NCBI GenBank assembly: GCA_027625915.1
Contig: JANTQA010000076.1
Coordinates: 2,480,001 to 2,544,000 of the forward strand
Origin: Anaeramoeba flamelloides
Lineage: Eukaryota; Metamonada; Anaeramoebidae
DNA length: 64,000 nucleotides
Direction: 5' to 3'
The notes under the pieces were generated by a model. It was not told where the DNA came from and did no database searches. It saw only the letters and a program-made list of their open reading frames with translations. Shown here piece by piece: positions 1 through 11,933 of the stretch (positions are counted from its first letter, which is position 1; each line of letters starts with the position of its first letter). The position numbers were made by a program, and so were the translations under genes.

Positions 1-967
1 GAAAGAATCATAAAAGTAAACATAAATGGGACTTAAATAGCTAGAAGAATTCCAAAATTAGAATAATTAAGTCAAATTATTACTAATTAGGATTTTAAAT
101 CATTGCGTTTAGTGGAATTGGAGAAGTGAATATGATTATATGTTATCAAAGTTTAAAACACAAAATATCCACAAATTTTATTCAAAAAATCTGAAATTAT
201 CTTCTCCCAAAAAAAAAAAACTAGACCCCATTCCAAAAATTTGGACATATCAGAAAATCAAAAATAGGAAAACAAAAACTCAATTTATTATATTTTCCCA
301 AACGTAATATAAAACCATATTTAAATAACATAGTATTAATGGTTTTTTAAGTAATCATTTTCATCCAAATATAAGAAAACAATATAAAATAAAAAATCAA
401 AACAAGTGTGTCCAAAAAAAGGAAACGAGCTGAAATGAAAGAGTTTGAACAAAAAAATATATTGGTAGATTTGATAAAATTACACCAACAATGGTTGATC
501 GATCAAATAATAAGATACCATGTACAGGTTGTATGTGGATTTTTCAATTTTTGAAACTCAACACTAACATTCTATCAACCATCTATAAAAAAAATTTCAG
601 ATCTAACTAAACAGATTAAGTAACTGAAAAATTGGAAATGAAAAACAAAAAACAAAAAGACAAAAAAATGAAATAGTTTGTTGAATTAAAATTATTTTCG
701 AATTGGATGTAAATCATGTTATTGTTATTTTTTCAACTGTTTAAAATGTGTCTAAATTAATGGAATTAAGTTTATTTTAATAAAAAAATAATAATAAAAA
801 AATTATTCTATCAATATAATCTCAATTTTTTGATTGTTGAACATTACTAAAAAAAATATCAAATAATTTTTTTAAAAAAAATTTTTAGAGAATCTACGAT
901 CACACGCCACTAAAATAAAATGTTCTTATCTCATCTATCTCAAATTTTTATCATGTCTTATGGTGTA

Positions 968-1494
968 GCTACTCCCTTAAAGGGTATCCAAAAAAAATCA
1001 AATTTCAAAATATCAATTAGATTTTATAATTGACCTTTGAAGAATAAATCAAAAATAAGAAGAATAATACACGTCAAAGAATAGTTGATATCTGTTAGAA
1101 GAAAATCTAACAAATCTATAAATTTTATTAAAAGTAGAAATACCAAAATTCTTCGAAATCCATTGAGAAAAATAACAATGTTCATTTTGATCTTTAATTG
1201 AAGATCCAAATAAAAATCCAATATAAATCAATATGATTTTTCTACAATCATTTCCACATGTTCAATAATATTTAAATAACATGTTTTTACTTAGTGAGTA
1301 TAAATCTTGTAATAAAAAAAATAATTGCAAAACAATTCAAAAAATAGAAAAAAAACAAAAAAGTAAAATGTGAAAAAATGATTTCAATTTTCAAATTTCC
1401 AAAATTAATTTTTTCTTCTAATATCCATTCAAAACCCTTGAAAAATTTTAATTTACATATCACAACTGGGTACGTTAGCTGTGAAATAGTCAAT
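968..1494 (+). mobile_element. Family B MITE copy, diverged ends
   Basis: The interior aligns by eye with the copies at 23557-24246 and 39482-40044: the shared stretch starts near 1030 with TTGACCTTTGAAGAA and continues through an A-rich segment to a CATTCAAAACCCTTGA-like segment near 1425. The terminal repeats are decayed: the left end has CTTAAAGGGTATCCAA where better copies have CAGTCAAAGGGGCCCAA. A TA dinucleotide can be placed at each edge. It is non-coding and presumably mobilised in trans by a TA-targeting (Tc1/mariner-type) transposase. Boundaries are approximate. Confidence 0.6.
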
Positions 1495-1578
1495 ATAAAT
1501 GTGAAATGAACTTAAATTTATCGAATATTAACATGTTTTTTTTGAAATAAATAACCTTTTTTTTTTTTTTTTACTTAA

Positions 1579-2331
1579 GGGGTTAGCGTCTACCAAGGAG
1601 AAGCCTTAGATCAAAGTACGTTGTTATTGGGTGTAAATGGCATGGGTACTACATAGTTCAAATATCTCTCAAAAAAGCCATTCGTCAAGTAGTAATATTT
1701 GTTTTTCTTATAAATTAAAAATGATCTATGTATTAGTAATAATCCTAACAATTTCAGAAAAAAATCTGCATTTCGCGATAAATTTAAAGATTGAATTATC
1801 AATATTCAGACTACAAAGTTGCAAAATATCTTTCTTAAATTTCTGGCTAAATGTAGATTAATTGCTAAAAAAATTCAATTTTTTTAAAAAACTAAATAAT
1901 TAATGAATAGATTTTTTTAAATCAATTATTTCTGAAATCATTGGAATATATTGATGTTACAATTAGCTTTATCAAAAAAGGAAACAAAACTAAAAATTCT
2001 TTGGATTTTTATCTTGATGATTATTGAGTTAATCTTTGAAATTAAAAAATCAAAAAAATAGTTACTTTTGAAAGTTCTAAATATGAATTATTAACTACTG
2101 TAATACTCTTATTTTGAGTTTCTATTTTTAAATTTGGAAAAGGAATTTAAAAAAAATTTCTAAAATGAAAATTTTTAACAGTGATCATTGAGTAAAAATA
2201 TAATAATTTATTGTGTAATAAGATTTATAATAGATTTTTTAGAGTTACAGAAGCTATTTGATCTACGAATATCATTTAGACCGAATTACAGCATACTTTG
2301 ATTTCGAGAAATCTATGGTGAGTCTAATCCC
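1579..2331 (+). mobile_element. Family A MITE, TTAA-flanked
   Basis: A 753 bp element flanked on both sides by TTAA (1575-1578 and 2332-2335). The left end reads GGGGTTAGCGTCTACCAAGG and the right end is its partial inverted complement, finishing GTGAGTCTAATCCC. It aligns along its whole length with the copy at 30220-30966 and, inverted, with the interrupted copy at 39443-40759. TTAA target duplication is the hallmark of piggyBac-type transposases, although a TA duplication with a slightly longer terminal repeat would look the same. No transposase is encoded. Confidence 0.8.
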
Positions 2332-2684
2332 TTAACAATATAAAATAATATTCAAAATTTCCCATGCAGTTAAAACAGTTCAAAGAATTACAATTACACA
2401 ATTTCATTCAAATTGCAAATAATTTTTATTTTTATAAAATATAAAAACCATTTTTACATCTTTTAATTTTTTGTTTTGATTTCATTTTTTTTGCATTACC
2501 TAACCTGTTTTCGCTCAATCAATAATTTTTTCAAACAGTTGGTATAATATTAAAGTTGGGTTCTTCAAAATATAAGAACTCAAATAAAATTAGTTAATTG
2601 GTATCTAATTTTTTGATCGATCAATAAATCTTATTAGAATTTTTACAAATTTACCAATGTATTTTTTTTATTCGCTCTTCTCCA

Positions 2685-2875
2685 AAATGTTTTAACACAC
2701 CGATAATTCATCATTATTGATAATTATTAATTTATTTTTTTGTGAGTATTGTAATTTATAAACAATTGTTAAAATTTCAATTAGCGAATGATTTTAATTT
2801 GGTATTTCTTCAAGAATTGATTAAATAAGATTTTTTTTCAATAATTGAAGTTTGGTGTGTTAAAAATTTTGAATT
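2685..2875. repeat. Small foldback (inverted repeat) element
   Basis: The left arm contains TTTTAACACACCGATAATTC and the right arm contains an inverted counterpart ending TTTGGTGTGTTAAAAA. The arms enclose an AT-rich centre, giving about 190 bp able to fold on itself. It resembles the other foldback elements of the window in size, but I found no second copy. Confidence 0.5.
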
Positions 2876-3099
2876 GTAATATAATTTAAAAAAGTGTAAC
2901 AAAAAAAAAAATTAATGTAAGACTTTCTAATAGGCCTATCGTAACGAATTGTCTGTTTACTAGAGACTTTTGAAAAAAATTTTCCAACTACTTTTTTACA
3001 ATTATTCTGAATATTTTAATTTGGAGATTTCATTTTTAAAATATCATAAATCTAAATACAGTCAGAATTATAACAATTAAAAATTTATTTTGGCAATTG

Positions 3100-3870
3100 A
3101 GAAATAAAAAAGAGGAAAATAACAATTATAAACTCTTTTTCAAATAAAAGGGCTTAGAAATTTTCAAGAATTATTCATAATTATATAAAATTAATTGTAG
3201 TATCATTCTAAAATATAGAAAACTCTTTAAAACATAAAAAAACCCTTAACTGGATATTTAAAACCCATTAAAACAAAACAATAAAAATTAAAATTCAATA
3301 TTTTAAAAAATGATGTGCTCCTTTTATTTGAAATGAAAAATCACGTTTTGTAAATTGTATAGAAAAAAAATTATCAAATCAATAACAACCTTTGAATACG
3401 TTGAATTGGGAAAAAGTTCTTTACAAGTTATTGATAACTCTTTACATGCCAAAATTTTGTACTTTAAAGTCCCATTTTAAAGATAAATCCGCAATTCACA
3501 TGGGTATTACGTTGGAATTGTTTTTTTTTTTATTTATTTTTATTTTCTTTTTTCTTTGTTTCATGTATCAACCCAATAATCATCTTTCTTAATTCCTACA
3601 CCTTGCTCATTTGAAACTAAACTTAAATTTTTCAATTTTTATACTGTCAGATTATTTCCAAATTGTTTTCTTCTTATCTTGTTTTTTTCATTTTCCAACT
3701 TTTCAATATCCATAAATAATTAAAACAAAAAATGAAAAAATGAATAATTAAAATGAAACTCACCAATAAGTAATTATCTTATTAACATCAAATTTAATAG
3801 TATTGATGATTTGAGAAGTGTGCTCTTTTGTTTGAAAAAAGGAGTTTACAATGCATTAGCTAATTTACAG
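3100..3870 (+). repeat. Family F dispersed repeat, copy 1
   Basis: This stretch aligns by eye, inverted, with about 10780-11910. Shared landmarks are a CAAGAATTATTCATAATT block (near 3160), CCTTTTATTTG (3320), ATTGGGAAAAAGTTC (3404), a T-rich tract near 3520, ATTATTTCCAAATTGTTTTC (3651) and GAGAAGTGTGC near 3812. A 66-codon open frame at 3392-3592 lies entirely in this repeat and should not be read as a gene. The ends are not sharply defined. Confidence 0.65.
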
Positions 3871-4085
3871 ATTTTTTTGTTATAATAATAATAATATCGA
3901 CAAAAAACTCTAGTAATTTCATTATATTCTGTCTGTATTGATCTATTAAAAAATCCGGTCAATTTTCCTTTTCATATTAGTATAATAAAATATTTTTTCT
4001 TTTTTTCTTTGATGGGTATAATTTTATATTAAAATTTATTTTTATTAATTCTTCTACTTATTTTTAATATTTTTAATATTTATTA

Positions 4086-4580
4086 GAATTTTATCACCCA
4101 AATGAAGGATATTCTGTTCGGGTTGCTTCCAGATATTTCAAAGGACCAGAGCTTTTAGTTGGATATAAAAAATACAATTATTCACTCGATATTTTCAGTT
4201 TAGGTTGCACCTTTGCAGGGATGCTATTTAACCATGACATTTTTTTCCGGGGTAAAGACAACGAAGACCAATTAGTTAAAATATCAAGAGTATTGGGCAC
4301 ACACGACCTTGATGAATATTTAACAAAATATAATATTAAATTAGAAAATGGATTTAGAAAAAAAATTGGAACATCCTCAAAAAAAAATTGGATAAAATTT
4401 ATAAACCAAAAAAATAAACATTTGGTTTCATACGAGGCATTTGATTTATTAGAAAGGATGTTAATTTATGACCACCAAGAAAGAATAACCGCTAAACAGG
4501 CACTGAATCATCATTATTTTGATCCAGTCAAAAAATATGAATTGAAATTGAAAAAAAGGAAGAAAGGAAAAAAGAAATAA
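4086..4580 (+). pseudogene. Protein kinase CK2 alpha, C-terminal fragment (5' part missing)
   Basis: An open frame of 164 codons ending in TAA encodes the C-terminal part of a casein kinase 2 catalytic subunit. It starts at the residues matching EFYHP, followed by RVASRYFKGPELLV (the CK2 version of the activation segment and APE motif), DIFSLGC (usual DxWSLG), a DNEDQLVKI segment, LVSYEA and the YDHQERITAKQAL segment of the final lobe. The glycine loop, VAIK lysine, HRD loop and DWG are absent: I found no match to them upstream. The reading frame begins directly behind ATTAG, which would be a phase-1 3' splice site splitting the Glu codon (G|AA), so the piece could be a terminal exon. The repeat ending near 3870 and the lack of upstream exons favour a truncated copy. 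The frame itself is undamaged, so loss may be recent. The C-terminal tail is lysine-rich. Confidence 0.75.
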
Positions 4581-6935
4581 TCATTAAAATAAATTGTTAA
4601 AATATAAATTAATTTTTTCTGCTAAATTACTTTATTGACTATTAATATTAATTTTTTTAAGAATAATTATCCAGACAAAAAATAAGTTCGAGTCTAGAAT
4701 TTTTTAAAAAAATGAAAATCTTGTTGATATGTTATAATTTTTTTTTTTTTTTTTTGAGAATTGTTGATAATGTTTATGAAATGGATGAATTAGTATCATC
4801 TAAAGAATTTATTAATCATTATTCTATTTTCTAAAATATTAATTACACATATTTACTAGAATAAAACGAAAAAAAGTAACCGATTATTTTTATACATAAT
4901 TAATACAAACCTTGAAAGTTTTTGAATCTATTTTTAGTTTTAAGTTGCAATATATGTTTAAAACTCGATTTTTTGAATTTTTCGAATTTTAGGATTTTTC
5001 GTTAAGGGTTTTTTTTTAGAAAAAAAAAATAATAATAATGAAAAAGAGCAACTTTTGATTGAAAAAATTTGTGGTTTCAGAGAGTGAGAACAATAGACTA
5101 TGAAAAAAAGTATCTAGACATAATCATTAGAAGTATTTGGAACATTATTATTTTATAAAATTTTTAAAGTTGATGAAAAAATTATGAAGTTTGTAAAAAA
5201 AAAACTTTAAAAATTATGACTGTGATATAGAGTAGTGAAAAAAATATCCATACATGAAAAGAAATCCAGACAAGATTTTTAATTATTAATATTAGGAAAA
5301 TTGTAAAGTCATTTCTTTTATTTAAAAATCAAATCCTTTTTATAACTAAACAAATTTTTTATGAATTTGTTAATAAACCAACATTAAGTTCATTAAAGTA
5401 AAGTGTCTATAGAATACTCAAGTAATTGTTTGATAGCCTAATGTTGATCAACTTTTTTTGAAAAATAATCCAGTTTTATTGAGGTTTACTAGAGTTTTTA
5501 AAATGATAATTTTTATTCTTATTTTTTGATTGATTGAATAATGTTTTGAAGAAGTGTAATTTAATTAATCACCATTCTAAAAAGTGTTTATTTTATAATT
5601 TTCAAGGTTTGATTCTCAAAAAAACAAGAAATTATTAATCAATTACACAACAATTTCCTTGATATTAACAATTAAAAATAATATCAAGGATTATTTAATT
5701 GTTCCATATTTATTTTCAAGCAATATATTTCAATGAAAATAAATGTTTTTTTTTGTTTAAAAACAATATTTTAATCTGTTAAAAAAAGATTGTAAATATC
5801 TTTATTAAAACAAAAAAGTAGAATTTGTTATATATCTCAAAAATTCTTTTGGAATGTACCCTGCTAATCAACAGATGTCATCTTTAATATTTTGTTATTT
5901 CTACTTCTTTGATCAGTTAATTCATTAGCCTCCTTGAAAAAGTTAAAATCTTCTTCATTTGAAACACCTTTTTTTTTTTTTTAGGTCTGAATGAGTTATT
6001 TTAGCAACAGTACTTTTTCATTAACCTTTATATTTACAAACAAGCTAATTAAAAATAAAATTACTTTCTCCATACAACCAAAGAAACTAAAAACGTTTTC
6101 TTGGGCTTTTGTGATTCCAAAATGAAATGGGATCAAACATTGTTAAAATTTGTATTTTCGGAACGACCTCGATAACTCTACCTCTCAAAATAAAAAAAAA
6201 TAAATATTTGAAAAAGGAGATTTGCACAAAAAGTTTGACATACTCGAAATTAAAAAATTCAGATTTTATACTTTGGTAATTTGAAAAATATTTTTACATT
6301 TTGAAACTTTATAATTCGAAGACAATAATTCTAAACCATTTCTTAGATTGAACAACTTCTTCACAATTGTTTGTGTGTCTTAAATCTTGGCAATCTTACC
6401 AAAAACAATTTCTTCATTTTCTCCACCAAAATTTCATTCCTTCAAAGTAAAATATATCAGTTTTAAATGCATGTTAATAAATCTGTTTCATCTTGTATTT
6501 GTTTTTTTTTGTTCAACTAAAAATGATATCATTTAAAATTAAAGAAATTTTAAATGATCAAAAGCCTCATAAAAAAAAGGATCTTAAATATGAATAGAAA
6601 ATTTATTGACGATCTTTTTTACTTTAATCATCTCATTTAACTCTGAATTGTGTACCTTGTTGTTTTATTTCTCAATTGATCATTTCTTGTTTGAGATCTT
6701 TTTTCTTTTTTTTTAAAAAAAAACAATCCAAAACAAAGGTTAAATTTATTTTAAAAAAATTACATCACTTTTAAGAAATAATTTGAAGCTGACTGTAAAA
6801 AAAATTTGTTTTGTTGAATACAAAGAAAATATGATTTAAATAGTTGAATTCATTTTTTAACTTTTACATTTTTTTAATTTGGAATTTATTTTTGTTAAAT
6901 TCATCTTTAAATTATTCTTTTTTCTTGCAAACAAA
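4581..6935. other. Gene-free spacer between CK2 fragment and RPL10
   Basis: No coding sequence recognised. It contains the family E repeat copy at 5252-5700 and long A or T runs. The sequence just upstream of 6936 must hold the RPL10 promoter, but I can point to no specific motif. Confidence 0.7.
5252..5700 (+). mobile_element. Family E MITE, diverged copy
   Basis: It aligns over about 450 bp with 31043-31497, sharing the segments CCAGACAAGATTTTTAATTA (start), CTAGAGTTTTTAAAATGATA, AGTGTAATTTAATTAATCA and the closing inverted repeat. The left terminal repeat ATGAAAAGAAATCCAGACAA and the right end (TATCAAGGATTATTTAATT) are poorer complements of one another than in the other copy. Non-coding. 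Confidence 0.6.
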
Positions 6936-7822
6936 ATGGGTAGAAGACCAGCAAAGTGCTATAGGTTCTGTAAAAACAAACCATTTCCAAAATCAAGATT
7001 CAACAGAAGTGTACCAGGTAAATATCACACTTGAGTTCTTTTTTCTTTTTCTTTTTCTCATTTATGTTTTTTACCAAATTTTTCACTCTTTTTTTCCATA
7101 TGGATCAATTTCTTTTTCTTTTACTGATGAATAAACTTTAATAAAAAAACATAAAGATCCCAAGATCAGAATTTTTGATACAGGCAAAAAAAAAGCTAAG
7201 GTGTCTGAGTTCCCATACTGCCTTCATTTGATCAATTTAGAAAAACTCCAAATCAGTTCTGAAGCACTCGAAGCAGCACGTATTGCTGCTAATAAGCATA
7301 TGACCAAAAAAGCAGGAAGAGAGGGCTTCCACTTAAGAATTAGAGTCCATCCGTACCATGTTATCCGAATTAATAAAATGTTGTCATGTGCAGGCGCAGA
7401 TCGGTTTGTGAAAATTCCCGTTTAAAGATTCTTTTTTTTTTTTCCTTTTTTTTTTCCCCTCACTTTGTTTTGATTTTTGATTTTCTTTGCTCTTAAAAAC
7501 TATAAATTTTATTCAAACAAATAGATTACAAACTGGGATGAGACACTCATTTGGAAAGCCAACTGGATTAGTTGCCCGTGTTAAACAAAACCAAGTTGTC
7601 TTAAGTCTTCGTGTTCAAAAAAAAAACCTTCGATTAGCAAACAGAGCATTAACACTTGCAGGAAGAAAATTTCCTGGAAGGTTTAGGATTGTTCAATCAA
7701 AAAAATGGGGCTTCACTCAATTCACACACAAGGAGTATGAACAATACATGAAAGAAGGAAGAATCGTTGATTGTGGTTCTCATATTAAACTCCGAAAAAA
7801 GCGCGGTCCTTTGAAATTTTAA
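6936..7822 (+). CDS. RPL10: 60S ribosomal protein L10 (uL16), three exons
   Basis: The gene encodes the large-subunit protein uL16, which sits near the peptidyl-transferase centre and is added late in 60S maturation. Exons are 6936-7017, 7157-7403 and 7525-7822; introns are 139 nt (GTAAAT...AAAG, phase 1) and 121 nt (GTTTGT...ATAG, phase 2). Splicing gives 208 residues, against about 213 in animals. The start is fixed by [20 protein letters not shown], the universal N-terminus. Exon 2 carries [24 protein letters not shown] and the [16 protein letters not shown] signature; exon 3 begins LQTGMR and carries the flexible P-site loop region, [16 protein letters not shown] and the final RGPLKF. Without splicing, neither the N-terminal nor the middle exon is recognisable as one frame. 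It lacks the longer C-terminal tail of animal proteins. No damage seen; expected to be functional. Confidence 0.95.
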
Positions 7823-9349
7823 ATTATTTTTTTTAAGGCTCCTTATGATTTTAGAAATATTACTTGACTCTTTTCTTTATTTTTTTTTTTTTACCAACCT
7901 TTCTTTTCTTTATTTTTTTTCTTCCTCAAAGAAACCATCTCCAAATCGTACAGATCATTTGAGAAAAAAAAAAAAAAAAAAAAAAAAAACATCCAAATAT
8001 ATTATTTTTCTTGTTACAATATTCTTATATTATCACGTTTCTTTTATGATCGTTTGAACTTTAGAATTTATTTTTTGTTACTGAAACAATATTTTGGAAA
8101 ATAATTATCAATATTGATATTTTAGTCTAATTTTAATATACAAATATAGTATTAACCCTTTAAATAAAAAAATTCAAGATATCTTTTATTGTTTCATTTT
8201 TTCAAAATCCCCCAAGAAAATTAATTAATCAGAAAAACTTGTAAATATGAATTTGGATAAAATATATTATTTATTTTGATCAGTTTTTTTTTAATGGTTC
8301 TTTTATTCTGATTTTTTTAGTATAATTCTCTTTTTATTTTTTTATTTTATTATTTTTTTTTTTTATTTTCTTATGGTTCATAAAGAATTTTAATGATTGT
8401 GATATTTTTCTTTGAGTCTATTCAAGACTACTTTGATTGTTTTTTATCAAACAAATTACAATTAAGTTTTGGAAGGGTTGAAATTATAATATAAGTAATA
8501 AAATCGATGCAATTTTTGAGCTACAAATCCTGAACAAAATTTTGGGCACACAAGAATTTACAAATTAAGGGTTGAGCCATCACTGTGAAAATTTTTTTTC
8601 TGAAATGGAAAAAAACTTTTTAGGAATTTTAAAGGGGACCTAACACCAATTAAAAACCAACCAGCCTATGATCTATGATCGATCTCCAAAAATCAACAAC
8701 TAAAGATGAAGACATTTTTAGAAAAAAGCACCAAAGAACTACACCCAATTTCCAATTCGAAAGGTTTAGAATATATAATTTTGAAAACAACTTTGTCAGT
8801 TTTGAAGTATCACTCTTTGGCGTTTTTTGAGATCTCGGTGATTTTTTTTTTCTTTTTTTTCATTTTTCAAATGAGTTATTTTTATCGTAAGAATATTACA
8901 TAATCCTTACTTGCCCAAATTTAGAGGGTTACAAAATAACCATAAATTAGATTAAATCAAATCAAATTGATTTCAAACTTCAAGAAAGCAATTTGTTTTA
9001 AATTAAAGAAATTTAACTATATGAAAATAGAAAATGAGAAAAGATGAATTTTTTTTAAAAATTTTGATTTTTTGAAATTGAGAACTCTGATAAACTTTTT
9101 TTTTTTTTCATTGATTTTTTTGTGAATTCAAGATCTCTGAGAAACTTTTTTTTAAAATGAATTTTTTACCGATGAGATCCAATGGAATTTTTTTTTTTGT
9201 TATTTGAATTTTTCCAACCAAAAGAAGAGCTATTTTACAATACCCGTTTAGTCTTAGGCAACCCCCTTGAGTATAGAACAAATTCAAGGTAAATGACTAA
9301 GCCCTTAAAGTCCAAAAATTCAGATTCTAGTCACATATATTGTATATAC

Positions 9350-9603
9350 TCTTATTTTCCAATTAAAAAATGAAAATTTTTAGTTCACATACCAAAATAT
9401 ATTTCTAGTTTAAAAGTTGATATAAAACCCAAAGATCTTTACAACATCTTATAGAAATGATATTTTTAGACAATAAATTAAACTTCCTTAGTTAACTCTA
9501 AGATAAAATTTTTACTCTGCTAAATAGGTTTTAAAAGTTATAATGAATATTCATTTTGGGAATTGAAATAAAAATTTTCATTTATTAATTGGAAAATAAC
9601 AGT
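9350..9603. repeat. Foldback inverted repeat
   Basis: The left arm TTATTTTCCAATTAAAAAAT followed by GAAAATTTTTAGTTCA pairs with a right arm running from ATAAAAATTTTCATTTATTA to ATTGGAAAATAA. The pair spans about 255 bp. No second copy was noticed. Confidence 0.5.
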
Positions 9604-10002
9604 AAAAAATTTTTTAGGGAAAATCTTCCTTAATATCGAATTTTTTTGTGTCATAAATTTTGTTGAGAGATTGTAGTTTAAAGGCAATATTAACTATCCA
9701 AAAAATTGTTTTTGTTCTACTTTGATCTTAAAACTTTCGGCAATTCCAAGGAAACATGGGTTTTTATCGAAATCTAAATTTGAGATTGATAAAAAATTTT
9801 AAAAGGTGAAAATGTTAATTCGAAAGTACATACATAGTGGTTCCAATTTTTGTGAACAATTCACACTTTTCTATTCAAAAATTTGAAAAATTAAATTTTG
9901 CTTAAGAAAATGTAAAAAAAAAAAAACGAATAAAAAATTGCTATCGTATTACTTTTAAATTGTGTAGAAAATATTTATTAATTTTTGTTAGCAAGGCCAA
10001 TT

Positions 10003-10022
10003 TGATATATATATATATATAT
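10003..10022. repeat. (TA)n microsatellite
   Basis: An uninterrupted alternating AT stretch of roughly 20 bp, followed by AAAGATCT. Confidence 0.8.
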
Positions 10023-10424
10023 AAAGATCTCTTTTTAAATACAATTTACAAGCTGTGTAACATTTTTGGGTTTGAATTAAAAAAATAAATTAAATCTAGA
10101 AAATGTTGTTAATAATTATTTTGACCAGTAATTCCACTTGAAAAATGTAATTAAAGTAAAATAGATTTTATTTTTTAATTTTATTTATATTATTTTGTAA
10201 ACGAATTTCCTTCGGGTCACTAAAATCTTCGGTAATAAATATCTATGCATAAAAAATTAGAACAATGGATGAAAGTGTGCTATTTTTTTAATTGGTAGAT
10301 TCTCTGAAACAAATCAATTTTTTAGCTTTTTGATTTTTATAAATTCACATTTTAAAATGTTAAGGTTTTTGTGGAAAAATAAAGATAAAATATGGTGATA
10401 TTAAAAAATTAATTTCTCATAATA

Positions 10425-10620
10425 CAGTCAGTTCCACTTTTAAGGCACAAACTTCCAACGAAATTTAAGGTACAAAAAAAATCTCAAATTGAGGCACAAA
10501 ATTTAGATTTTTTTTTTTACAATTTATTATACTAGAATTTGAATTTTTTGCCTTAATTTGAGATTTTTTTTGTGCCTTAAATTTCGTTACAAGTTTGTGC
10601 CTTAAAAGTGGAACTGACTG
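10425..10620. mobile_element. Family C foldback MITE, copy 1
   Basis: A 196 bp near-palindrome flanked by TA on both sides (10423-10424, 10621-10622). The left end is CAGTCAGTTCCACTTTTAAG, then GCACAAA; the right end is its inverted complement, finishing AAAAGTGGAACTGACTG. Inner parts of the arms also pair (AAATCTCAAATT with AATTTGAGATTT). This is the best-preserved of seven copies in the window. The TA target and CAGT terminus fit Tc1/mariner-superfamily transposases. Non-coding. Confidence 0.9.
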
Positions 10621-10779
10621 TAAAAATCATCTATGTTTTTTTTTATAATATGATAAAAATTTCATTTTCCCATTCGTTAAAAATAATGAAAAATTTTACA
10701 TCAGCAAAAACACCACTTAAAAAGTTCAAAAATTAATTATTTAGTAAAATAAACCGTTCAACAACATATTAAAAAATTA

Positions 10780-11910
10780 TTCTAATAATTTAAACTCCTT
10801 TTATAACAAAAATGCACACTTCTCGAATCAACTATACCATCGAATTTTGTTATTAATAAGCTAATTATTTATTGTTAATTTTCATTATTCATTCTTTCAT
10901 TTTTGGTTTTTCATTTTTGGTTTTTTTATTTATGTATATTGAACAGTTGGGAAATGAAAAAAAAAAAAAAGAAAAGAGAAAACAAATCTGGAAATAATTT
11001 GCCAGTATAAAAATATAAACAGTTTAAATTTGATTTCAAATGAGTTCGATATAGTAATTAAAAAATACCTTTATTGAATTGATGTATGGAACAAAAAAAA
11101 AATAAAATAAAGAAAAAAAACAATTCCAACAAAAAAAAACAGATGAATTGTGGTTATATATTGAAAATGAGACTTAAAAGTACAAAAATTAGACACGTAT
11201 ACAATTATCAATAAAAAGTAAGGAACTTTTTCCCAATTTAGATTTTTCAACAGTTTTTATTAATTTTATAATTTTTTCTCTTTACAATTTACAAAACGAG
11301 ATTTCTAATTCCAAATAAAAGGGTATACCAATTTTATAATATTTAATTTTAATTTTTTTTTAATGGGTGTTAAATATTCAGTTACCAATGTTCGAAGGCT
11401 AATGTGAATTTATTTTAATACCAAATTGTGATGTTGATATAGATTTTTAAATCTAAGAATATAAGAATAAGAAAACTTATATTGAAAATATTTTTTCAGA
11501 AATGAGTTGATATGAAAAATAATCTACTGGTGTTCTCAAAAAAAAAAATAAATAAATTTTTTTTGAGTAAATTTTGGTCGTTTTTGAATTAATTTTCGAT
11601 GTTTAGAGTCATTTTGTGTTCTGAAAATTTATTTATTTTTGGAAATCAGAAAAAATTCTTGAATATTGGCTCATTTAGGAAATTTTTTTTCAATAAGAGC
11701 TTTATTATTCCCATATTATGATTTTTAAAAATCTATATCGATATCAAAATTTGATATTGATAAAATTAAAAGGTAGCTTTGGTTAGGTGTAACTGTTTTT
11801 TCCATTTTTTAAAGAGTTTCATATATTTTAGAATGATAGTACAAGTAAAACTATTCAATTATGAATAATTCTTGTAATTTTCTGAGCAGTTTTATTTGAT
11901 CAAAGGGTTT
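10780..11910 (-). repeat. Family F dispersed repeat, copy 2 (interrupted)
   Basis: The reverse complement matches 3100-3870 in order: the GAGAAGTGTGC block (near 10820), an ATTATTTCCAGATTTGTTTTC block (near 10985), ATTGGGAAAAAGTTCC (near 11225), CCTTTTATTTGG (near 11316) and the CAAGAATTATTCATAATT block (near 11865). The last two are separated by an extra stretch of about 400 bp (about 11395-11815), itself an inverted repeat absent from copy 1. So this copy was split by a later insertion. Confidence 0.65.
11410..11790. mobile_element. Foldback element inserted into family F copy 2
   Basis: Arms near 11437-11460 (GATATAGATTTTTAAATC) and near 11728-11760 (inverted: GATTTTTAAAAATCTATATC) are complementary, and further outward GTGATGTTGATAT pairs with ATCAAAATTTGATATTGA imperfectly. 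It is missing from the other family F copy, which supports a separate insertion. Exact ends are uncertain. Confidence 0.5.
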
Positions 11911-11933
11911 ACATCCAAAACAAGTTGATATTA

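Larger units (their letters stand above)
1..4085. other. Gene-free AT-rich region with repeats
   Basis: I see no coding sequence here. The short open frames are AT-rich chance frames or lie inside repeats. The region holds a family B element (968-1494), a family A element (1579-2331), a small foldback around 2685-2875 and a family F repeat (about 3100-3870). The remainder is A/T-rich sequence without recognisable structure. Confidence 0.7.

Noticed and set aside
3392-3592. 66-codon open frame upstream of the CK2 fragment, weakly similar to the kinase region before the HRD loop
   Set aside because: The DNA lies in a repeat also present, inverted, at about 11080-11330, and no HRD, DWG or lysine motif is present.
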